A stretch of 64,000 nt of DNA from Deuterostichococcus epilithicus (lineage: Eukaryota; Chlorophyta; Trebouxiophyceae; Prasiolales; Stichococcaceae), in assembly GCA_033439295.1 (NCBI GenBank), contig JAVTLE010000008.1:620001-684000 (forward strand). The letters run 5' to 3'. The notes below the pieces were generated by a model that saw only the letters and a list, made by a program, of their open reading frames with translations, ran no database searches and had not been told where the DNA came from. Position 1 is the stretch's first letter. Each line of letters begins with the position of its first letter. The position numbers and the translations under genes were made by a program. Below are positions 55,619-64,000 of the stretch, piece by piece.

Positions 55619-58600
55619 TTAAAGCGCCTGCTCTTGCAGCTTTTCAATGATGCTTCGCAATGTGAAGTTCGGGACCAGGTCTTTGCCGGTCACTGGCGCC
55701 CCCGTCAATGGCGAGGTGCCATGTGCCGCCAGCCAAGCCGCAATGGTGGCGTGCTCATAGGTGTGTCCGTCGGCGCACAGCACAGGGTCCCTCATCACCG
55801 CCTGCACAGTCAGCGAGAGGAAGTTCGAGTGTGATTCAAAGATCAACAAAGGGCAGAGTCGTTGATCGTTGCGATCCGCCAGCTCAATGTCTGTAGGCGC
55901 ACCTTTGTCAGGGGACACCTCTGCCAGCTGTTGGATGGGTCGCCCCTGTCGGCTGTAATACCGCTGCCATCTGCTGCCCCCGAAGGGTCTGGCCCAGTGC
56001 TGCAGTCAGCATCGCGCGCCGCCTGCGACGGCAATGCTGCCTCTGGCACCGTCGGGCTGCCATCGCCGGCGTCGTCGTTGGTTGCTGCCACCGCCGCCGC
56101 CTTGCGAGCCGCTCGCTGCCGTGCCTTCTTGGCCGCCTTGGCCCTCTGTCGCATCTCTGCTTCCGCCGTCCCGTCCTCCTCCTGTAAACGGAGAGACTTC
56201 ATCACCTTCTACCTCTACCGCCAGTTGTATCCAGTCGTGACACCTGCTGAACTGCAGTGCTCGCAAGCGAAAGGGGCCTTTGACAACCAGCAGCAAGGCG
56301 ACAGCCTCAGGCGGCGTTGTGCTGTGCTCAGCAGCAGCCAGTTGCATCGCAGACAAGGGTGCGCCTCGCCTGAGTGCGTTTTTAACTTGAGCAGGTCGTC
56401 TCTTTGGCTTTGCTCAGGCACTTGACCCAGACGACGAGCGGAAATGAAGCCAGCAAGCAGGGCAACAGGTGAGGCAGGCCAGCCCTACCAACAGCAGCTG
56501 CGACATGGCGGCATCCGCCGCGGCCACTGCATCCGGCGTTGGCGCCGCAGAGGACGCAGCCGCGGCGCTGGCGGCGCGCTGCCCCGGCCCAGCGCCTCGA
56601 CCCGGCGCCCGTCGCGAAGCTTCCAGTGCCAGCGTCACCTTTTGCAGCAGCAGCACAATGGATTGATAGTGATACTGTATCGGCATCCAGAAAGGCATTG
56701 CGAACTTTTAGGTCACACACTGCGAACTGGACTGCAAACCGTGCAAGCGACTTCAAGCGCTCATGACACGAGGCTGACTGGAAAGCCGAACCGCACTCAA
56801 GTTGTGTAACTGCACACACACTGCTGGCGTCAGCCCTGAGGACAGAGCCAGAGCACACAGCTCCCACCTTCTGCAGCGACTTGGCTATCACAACCGCCAG
56901 GCGAGGCGCAAAAGCCGCCCTGAGCGCCGGAGGGTCGAAGCCCGCGCAGCCGCCCTTTGACAGCGCAGCGCGGCACTCCGCGCAGGCCGTTATCGCCGCC
57001 AGGGCGCCGCACACCGCCTCGAATTCATCCGCCAGCCCCGGACCCGAGCGGCACCTACCAAGCAGCTGCAGCGCCACCACCAGCAGCTCTGGCAGCTGCT
57101 GCGCAGCCATGCCGCCCAGCGCCAGACAAAATGCCTTGTTGCCGGCCAGTCGCTCCAGAAGTGAGCACGCCTGCAGCAGCTGGCCACGCGCCGGGCTGCT
57201 TGCGGCCTTACCGCCATTTGTCCACCGCTCAGTGCATGCAAATGCCACGACGTCTGCGGCGGCGCCGGCGGCCGTGAGGGCCTGATGCGGCGTCGATGCA
57301 GGCACCGCGGTCAGGGCACGCGCGGCCTGCAAGAGTGCATGGGCTGCGCCGTAGAACTCGTTTAGGCTCATCTGCGCGGCAAGGAAGACGAACTTACCCG
57401 CCCGGGTCAGCAAGCTTGGGTTTGACAGGCAGCTCAGGGGAGCACACAGGGCACCACGAGCGGCCTTCTCGATCAGCTTCAAGCACGCTCACGCAGGCTG
57501 CAGGCTGCAGACCAAGCACAAACTCTTAGCATCAATGCCAATGCGGCATGTATCTCGACATATTAGCCGCGACAACCATGCGTGCAACGGGTCAGCGTCC
57601 TCAACCACATCGCACGTGAGTTCGAGGCCATGGCAGCTATTGTGTGTGGGCAAGCAGGTGAGCAATTTGCGCAGCACGCCCCAGCCGCCAGTGTTCCAGT
57701 AGGGTGATTGTATGTGTTGTACACGTCAAAACCCAAGTCCCCGGCTGCCAGCGCGCCTGTGAGCCCTCAGCGCTCGTCCGCAGACTGGGAGAGGCCAGCT
57801 TCGGAGGCAAGCAGGGGCTCCAATCGAGCGGCGCATCACAAGGGGCCCGCACCAGGCCGGCGGGCGCACAAAGCATGCTGACGGCCTGCTGGCCGCAGCT
57901 CTCGCTGCGGGGTCCGATGCTCAGGAAGCGGCCCAGCGCCGCCAGTGTGCCAGCGGCAGCCAGTCTGCCTGCCGCCTGTGCCGCCTGTGCCGCGCTGCCG
58001 CGCCCGAGCACAGACGTCAGCAGCCGCTGCAGGAACCCGCCGGCCAGGCGCGCCATGCAGGCCACCTGCATCAAATCGACAATGGGCCTGAGCATGCGAA
58101 GACTGGGGGCAGCAGGGCCGACAGTCGCAGCCGTGGGCTGGCGAACGTTGCCGCACACGCTGGCAAGCGCAGGCGGCGATGCAGCAGCAGGCAGGGGCCG
58201 GCCAGTCCCTTGGCACGGCCGCCGCGCTGCTGAGCTTTCCCGCAAGCCAAGGGCGGGTAAGGGCCTGGCAGCGGCTCAACAAGGGGTGCGCACAGCGGCT
58301 GCAAGTGCTGTGCCAGCTTGACGATGCCCAACCCACACACGGGAGACACAGGGAGAGAGCGAAGGACGCGGCCAAACGCGCCTGGTCTGCGACCATCTCC
58401 GTTCGCGTGCCCTCTGGCACAATGCCCAGGTGCACTGCCGCAGCCGCCTGCAGCGCCGCCTGATTGACGCTGTTCACCCAGACCGCCAGCCGCTTCAGCA
58501 GCGGCGCCAGGAAGCCCGCCAGCGCGAGCGCATGATCCAGTGGCGGCGGCAGCGGCTGAGTTGGGTATTCTTTGGCGCTGTAGATTGCCAGCGCCCTCAC

Positions 58601-60660
58601 GATACCTGTGCTGCGGCGCGGACAGCCATTTGGTGCCGTCATGTGCTGTGAGAATCCGCTGCAGCCCTGGCTGGTCTGATAAACGCCGCAAGAGCTGAGC
58701 GTCTCCTGAGAGCACGTGGTCGGACACAGGCGCGGCAGCGGCTGCTCGTTCGGAGGGGGGGCATACATTGTGCTCTGACTGGCTGCGCAGGGGGCACAGG
58801 CGTAGCTGGTACTGTAGACCCTGAAGTTGGGGAGGTTCAACACAAAACAACACAGAACAGCTGGCGTTTTCTGGCACCGTCGGGGTGGAGGAGGCCACCT
58901 GTCAGTGCGGTGATGCACTCCTGGGCATCGGGTGTGCCCAGCTCTGCCGGGGCTGCTTTTAGCACCTTGCGACCCGTGGACGCGACAAACTCCAGCTGCG
59001 TTCGCTGCTCCTCATGCGGCAGGCTGTAGCACGCGATGGCCTGCAGCGCAGGCCATAGAGCCAGTGAGACTGAGCAAAGACCTCCACTAACGTACTTTTG
59101 ATTAACGCTTTGTGACAGGTTCACTACTGCTGTGCGGCATTTGCAGGAGCGTCAACGTCAGTGAACGCCGAGTCTGCATCATGAGCACAAGCAAGGAACA
59201 GGTTTCCGTGCATGGCAGGCCTCTTCTGTGACGAGTTCCGACCATAGCAGGGGCCTCACAGCAGCTGCACCAATTATGTCTGTCTGTGTATCCTGGACCG
59301 ACAACAGCGTGCTTGCTGGAGGCGGTAGCCTTTCCATAGAGATGTGCCGGCTGCTGACCGTGGTAGCGCAGTGGCAGCGGTCCGCTGCACGATGCTGCGG
59401 AATACGCCGAGCACTGTCCGCGCCACGTCTTCCAGCATGGTTGGCGAGGCTGCCGCCAGGTCGTGCATGGCTGCCAAGGCAGACAAGAGTATTGATGGGG
59501 TGATGCACATAGGCAGGCCGACGCCCCTTTGTGTGCCGGCTTTGACGCATCCTCAACCACATTGTGGGACAGGGTGTCGAGTGCACATTGAAGCGTGCGG
59601 GTGCTGTGTGCAAGGCTAAGCCGGCGCAGTGTGCCTGCAAGGTCTGTAGAGCAGGAAAGGAGGGCACTCACCGTAAAGCATCTGGTCCAGGTACCGACAG
59701 ATGTCCATACACCCGAGGCGGTGGAAGTTGACGCGGCTGCTGTCTGCTCCGTCGCGGGCCGCCTGCGCCGCGTCGACTGAGGCGCTTGCGACACCCTCAA
59801 GCCAGGCCAGCATCCGCGCCTGAGCCTCGAAAGGCACCGGGCACACTGGTGGGCGGCCGGCAGCCTCGGCCACCACGGCTGCGGCCAAGAGCACATTTCC
59901 CACAAGCGAGCCCATGCTGCCGGCGAGGTGGTATGCTGCCGGCAGCTCCCCCGGGCTTTGCTGCAGGTTGTAGCCTATGGCAGCGTCCACAGCCGGCGCC
60001 AGCAGCGCGACCGTTGTGGCATTGAGCGGCCGCCCCGCCATCACGGCCGGCACCGTGGCCATGAGATGGATGGCCAGGGCGGCAGTCGTTGCAGCGTCAT
60101 CGCGACCCGCCGCCGCGGCGACCTTGGGGCGCGCCAGCGCAGCACCGACGCAGGCGGCCATGTCCAGGCCGTCAGGGAGACGTATGTCCGCCAGGGACGG
60201 GGTGTTGTTTTGTTCAGGGATGTAGAGCGCCGCTAGCCCTCTGACCGCTGCCGCCGCTAGCTGCACGTAGCGCACTTCCAGCAGCAGCGCCAGGGCAAGC
60301 AGCGTCAGCTGCTTAACATGCGCTGTCTCGCCGTTCCTGTGCAGAAAGGCATCCTTCCCGTTGAGAGACCCAGACTCGAAATGAGCGCACTCCGCTGCAT
60401 TGCAACCATGTGGCGAGTGGCGGGCTGTAATGAACCAGGCCAAAACCGTTCACGCAAGGAGTCAAACGCAATGCAAACATCTGCTACGCACCGCACGAAT
60501 GTCTGCTGCAGGAGAAACAACAGCGGCTGCCACATGTCCCGGGCCGTGGCACACTCGCCGCACTGCTCACGCAGCATGCTGATCAGCGCCTGCGCCGTCT
60601 CGTTACTGATTGGCCGCAACGCCTGAAGGCTGGGTGCCGCAAACGTCCTGCAGCCATGAA
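55619..60660 (-). CDS. Helical-repeat protein with C-terminal U-box (putative E3 ubiquitin ligase)
   Basis: The last two exons form a U-box: ~56178-55914 ends SWQRCPLTK, and 55801-55619 continues AVMRDPVLCADGHTYEHATI, AAWLAAHGTSPLTGAPV, LVPNFTLRSIIEKLQ and stops. The U-box is an E2-binding fold of E3 ligases. Before it is a charged coiled-coil-like stretch (GTAEAEMRQRAKAAKKARQR, AARKAAAVAA). Further exons on the minus strand carry Ala/Leu-rich helices typical of ARM/HEAT arrays: ~56650-56475, ~57480-56872 (SLLTRAGKFVFLAAQMSLNE, LLQACSLLERLAGNKAFCLA), ~58060-57700, ~58610-58390 (FLAPLLKRLAVWVNSVNQAA), ~59050-58880, ~59500-59370, ~60320-59670 (VQLAAAAVRGLAALYIPEQN, YHLAGSMGSLVGNVLLAAAV) and ~60652-60540. 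The start codon was not fixed. Substrate and pathway are unknown. A paralogue lies at the right end of the window. Confidence 0.75.
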
Positions 60661-61209
60661 GCGAGACGGTTCAGGCACCCCAGGGAAAAAATTCGAGTTG
60701 GCAGACATGACAAGAGGTTGTGTCCACCTGGCGTGTTCGCCCTCCATCTCGGCTTCTACTAGGGTATAATATGTGCAAACTGGATCTGAAGCCAGCGCGT
60801 TCTTATTCAAAAATCGATTCCAGTTGCGTTCAATCCCTATGCAATATTGTTCCAGTCTGATTCCGGGACGGCGGTTCGGCCAGGATCAACCTTTTCAAAA
60901 CCTGCACAAACCTTGCAACCTGGAAACAAGGGCAAGTGACAGGCGCGCCTGCAGTTGCACTTCTTGATTCCAGCTGAGATCACTCCAGGGTGGGCCTGAT
61001 GAACAATTCGAAGCAGCGCTCTGGAGGCCCCCATGGAGCCAAAGGCACGGTACACCGTCCTCACTTGCACACTTGCCCTGTCGAAGTACGCGAACTCACA
61101 AGACGAGCTCAGAGCCAGTTCGGATTGTATTGGGCTACAGAATTCACACCCAAAACCTCTTGCACCTCTCTGTGCAGCAAGCGTTGATTCGCTCCTCTAA
61201 GAGTCAACC
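60661..61209. promoter_or_regulatory. Divergent upstream region of U-box gene and ribokinase
   Basis: This interval must contain the first exon or promoter of the U-box gene (minus) and the ribokinase promoter (plus). A minus-strand Met at 60708 (MSANSNFFPGVPEPS) could be the start of the U-box protein if it is spliced near 60665. No regulatory motif was recognised. Confidence 0.4.
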
Positions 61210-63458
61210 ATGAATGCGCTCAAGAACCCCTGTCTGGATTGCAAGGCATGGGTGGTGCACAGCTCCAGAGCCAGAATGAACCGCAGCCGTTGTCGTGGCA
61301 CAGTCGCGGCCGTGAGGTGCAGCAAGTCGAGCGGCGCTCAGCGGCCGCTGGTGGTCGTGGGGTCCGTCAATGCGGACCTTGTGCTCCAAGTGAGCCGCCT
61401 GCCGGATGCAGGAGAGACGATGGAGGCTAGTAGCCTGGACTTCTACCCTGGCGGCAAGGTGCAACTGCAACACTGGCGGCATTCGCATTGGTGTAGCTGG
61501 GCTTGCTTTTTTATATGTAAGCTTCTGATGCTTTGCTGGGGGCATGCTGGACCACATCACCTTGTCAACGCAGGGGGCTAATCAGGCCGCTGCGGCAGCC
61601 AGGCTGGGGTGGCCGACCCAGTTTGTGGGGCAGGTGCGGCATTGCGCTTTCGTGGCGCAAGCCCACATCTGCAGGTGCATCTGAGGCTGTAGGTGAAACA
61701 CACGCGCACTGTGAAATCTGGGTCCGCAGCACACCCCCCCGCGGCTGACCGCCTGCGGCATGCGCGCCAGTGCTTGTCCAACCTGATGCCCACCTGTTGT
61801 TGACATGCTTGTAGGTGGGCCAGGACGCCAACCGCAGCATGCTGCGGCAGGCGCTGCAGGACAGCAACGTCGCAATCGATCACCTGCGGGAGGTCGATGG
61901 CCCCAGCGGCACGGCCGTCATCCTAGTGCAGCCCTCGGGTGAGCACCCACACTTTGGACTGGCATGCGCTATGTGCCTGGCCCAGCCGTTCGGCAAACCC
62001 TGTGCTCGACGCTGCAGAGGCTTTGCTGCAACTGGGGCGCGCTACTGATGCAGGGTGTGCGACCTCGCAGGAGAGAACAGCATCCTGATCGTTGGTGAGC
62101 TTGGCTGCACGTTGTCGTCTGCTGACAATGAGTCATTCGCGCTCTCTACTCTGAGGCGTGATACTTGGCTCTCCATCCCAGGTGGCGCAAATACAGCTGA
62201 TTGGGATTTCCGGGACGACACGCAGCAGGTGCCTGATGCCTTCCCCCGCCGTGGACAGTGGCTGACACTAGGCCCGACAGTGTGTCTGCCCAACCCCGTC
62301 TGCCTTGCAGATGCTGGCGGGTGGCATACCCTGTGCATGTAGACCCTGTGCTGCAGTCTTGCCAAACCGTGGGCTGACGTCCGCCATGCTTCTGAATGCA
62401 GCTGCTGCGACAGGCCGGCACGCTGCTCATGCAGCGGGAGGTTCCGGAGTCCGTCAATCTGCACGCTGCCCAGGCGGGAGTTGCATCATAAACTGTTGAC
62501 GACGAGCGCTGCTGTTTCGGGGGCAGTCTACTGTGTGTGTTTCAGTGCCCAAGTTGTTCAACTGCATGTCCGACTGCTTTGAAAACTGCGCATTTAATTG
62601 AACAGCTTGATTGCGCAGCTGGCGTGTGAGGGCGGCGCCACGGTGGTGCTGGACTGCGGCGGCGCGGAGGGCGACATTTCGGGGGACCTGCTGGCACTGC
62701 TTTCCGTGCTGTCGCCCAACGAGACGGAGCTGGCCCGCCTCACGGGTGCGCCTCAGCGGCCTCGGGGATACGCATCTGAATGCTGATGGGCAAAGCATCC
62801 ACCAGCTTCTGAGTGCCTGCTAGCTCCACAGTGTGCCGTCCTCGAAGAGGCACAGCATGGGAGCTTTTCATAGCATGCATGCCTGGCGCTCCAGGGCAGC
62901 CTTTGAAAGCCTGGTCCGCTGCCCGCTGGCAGGCATGCCCACGGGGAGCCGGGAGGAGGTGGAGGCTGCGGCGCGGTCGCTGCTGGGCCGCGGCGTGGCG
63001 CAGGTCCTCGTCAAGCTCGGCTCCAAGGGCGCCCTGCTTGTGCGGGGTGAGGCCCAATAAGGAGCTACTGAGGCCACCTGGTCTGGCTGGCGGCAGTGCG
63101 TGAACAACTGGCATATCCCCAGGCTGTCGCCGAGCCTGCTGGCATTGCACACACAGCCGGGTGTCTGCGATCGATCTGACATATCAGCGACGAAGACACT
63201 GCCTCCAAAACGGCCTGCTCTGGTGCGTGTGCAGAGGATGACTGCGTTGAGCAAGCCGCCACCACCGCTGGCAAGGTCGTGGACACGACTGGCGCCGGCG
63301 ACTGCTTCACGGCGGCCTTTGCGACCGCGGTGCAGGAGGGGCAGGACGCCCAGGCGGCGCTGCGGTTTGCAGCTGCCGCCGCTGGCATCTGCATCACAAT
63401 TCCCGGCGCCCTGCCCAGCCTGCCATGGCGCGCTGACGTTGACAAGCTGCTGGGTTGA
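61210..63458 (+). CDS. RBSK: Ribokinase (PfkB family)
   Basis: Ribokinase phosphorylates ribose to ribose 5-phosphate, feeding the pentose phosphate pathway. Nine exons: 61210-61458, 61574-61633, 61815-61938, 62054-62092, 62182-62228, 62402-62473, 62619-62745, 62933-63046 and 63235-63458. They sum to 1056 nt (351 residues) and all junctions keep frame. Motifs: VVVGSVNADLVLQVSRLPDA near the start, FYPGGKGANQAAAAARLG (substrate-binding Gly-Gly), FVGQVGQDANRSML, TAVILVQPSG, ENSILIVGGANTADWD, LSPNETELARLTG (NxxE) and VVDTTGAGDCFTAAFATAV with catalytic Asp300. An N-terminal extension of about 40 residues rich in Arg/Ser/Cys may be a plastid transit peptide, as in plant RBSK; that is an inference. 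Intron 6 appears to be GC-AG (CCCAG|GCGGGA). Confidence 0.94.
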
Positions 63459-63764
63459 AGAAGTACTGTGAACCATCAATTTGCAATGTGCATATGGTTC
63501 CGCAAAACTGTGCGATGCCTGCTTTGCGGTGTGCCAGAGGATACCTATATGTACCCCAGAGAACAAGTACAAGCACACGACATCGCAAACCAGAGCCTGT
63601 TGAGGCTTCCGTAGCAGGCATCCAGGGCCCACCACCACACTCGATCTCTCCTTGCCGCCCTTCCCGTGCGCAATACATGATGTACTGATCCTCCAACAGG
63701 AGAGTTTGTTCAATTTCTCTGCCTGCGGCAGCATGAATTTGCAACAGCAGTCTTCAACCCTCCC
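63459..63764. other. Intergenic, convergent ribokinase/U-box 3' flanks
   Basis: About 300 bases between the ribokinase stop (+) and the stop of the second U-box gene (-). Nothing recognised. Confidence 0.5.
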
Positions 63765-63935
63765 CTACTGCGCATTAATCAAGCCCCTGAGCATGTAGTT
63801 CGGAGTCAGATTTCGTGAGCCCATCGGCTCGCTCGTGACGGACGATATGCTGTGCCCCGCTGCCAGCCACGCCACAATTGCTGCATGCTCATAGGTGTGC
63901 CCATCAGCGCACAGCACCGGGTCCCGCAGCACCTC
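63765..63935 (-). CDS. Last exon of a second U-box protein gene (cut by window end)
   Basis: After a CAG acceptor at 63936-63938 the minus strand encodes EVLRDPVLCADGHTYEHAAI, VAWLAAG, then NLTPNYMLRGLINAQ and TAG. This is the U-box second half, beginning at exactly the same intron position as in the gene at 55619-60660 (TK|AVMRDPV there, |EVLRDPV here). The two exons share RDPVLCADGHTYEHA exactly, so the genes are paralogues, in the same orientation with ribokinase between them. The rest of this gene lies beyond position 64000. Confidence 0.85.
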   Translation of the reverse strand, partial: EVLRDPVLCADGHTYEHAAIVAWLAAGHSISSVTSEPMGSRNLTPNYMLRGLINAQ

Positions 63936-64000
63936 CTGCACACATGTACATCAACATCAGCACGTGTATCATCCGGCAGACACAGGATCAGTGAGACACG

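Overview
The window is nuclear DNA of a photosynthetic eukaryote, most likely a green alga and probably a trebouxiophyte (Chlorella/Coccomyxa-like). The reasons are GC-rich coding sequence, short introns in almost every gene (about 40-400 bases, mostly GT-AG with GTGAGx/GTGCGx donors and several GC-AG), Ala/Gly/Pro-rich insertions, and a chloroplast phylloquinone gene next to ordinary eukaryotic housekeeping genes. The species is not determined. Isolated N bases lie inside very GC-rich coding stretches, which looks like base-calling trouble rather than biology. No bacterial operons, CRISPR arrays, rRNA genes, tRNA genes or intact transposons were seen.

Layout, left to right: the 3' part of a mitochondrial ADP/ATP carrier (+); a WBP2-like GRAM protein (-); mitochondrial lipoyl synthase LIP1 (+); PIG-O, the GPI ethanolamine-phosphate transferase (-); the AP-4 epsilon subunit (-, about 8.2 kb); the phylloquinone methyltransferase MENG (+); ESCRT-I subunit VPS28 (-); proteasome deubiquitinase RPN11 (-); a large low-complexity GATA-type zinc-finger protein (-) with possible further exons upstream; an unrecognised gene (-); a 2.7-kb stretch with no convincing gene; coatomer gamma (-, about 8.6 kb); UTP6 of the small-subunit processome (+); an unrecognised helical protein (+); a helical-repeat/U-box protein (-); ribokinase (+); and the last exon of a second, paralogous U-box gene (-) cut by the window end. 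Complete exon models that keep frame throughout were built for LIP1, VPS28, RPN11, UTP6 and ribokinase. The others are recognised exon by exon, with some boundaries approximate (coordinates may be off by one base in places).

The genes do not form one pathway. Several concern membrane traffic (AP-4, coatomer, ESCRT-I, GPI anchors) or ubiquitin/proteasome (RPN11, two U-box genes), but all except the U-box pair are single-copy housekeeping functions and their proximity looks incidental. Divergent pairs probably share upstream regions: WBP2-like/LIP1, AP4E/MENG, COPG/UTP6 and U-box/ribokinase.

The most unusual signal is structural. Several introns carry decayed copies of the edge of an adjacent exon together with its splice site ('exon-edge echoes'). 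The clearest are in AP-4 epsilon (five cases, including a 73-bp tandem repeat that copies a 5' splice site), coatomer gamma and MENG. This suggests recurrent short tandem duplication across exon-intron boundaries, which could feed alternative splicing or intron change. GC-AG introns are also frequent.
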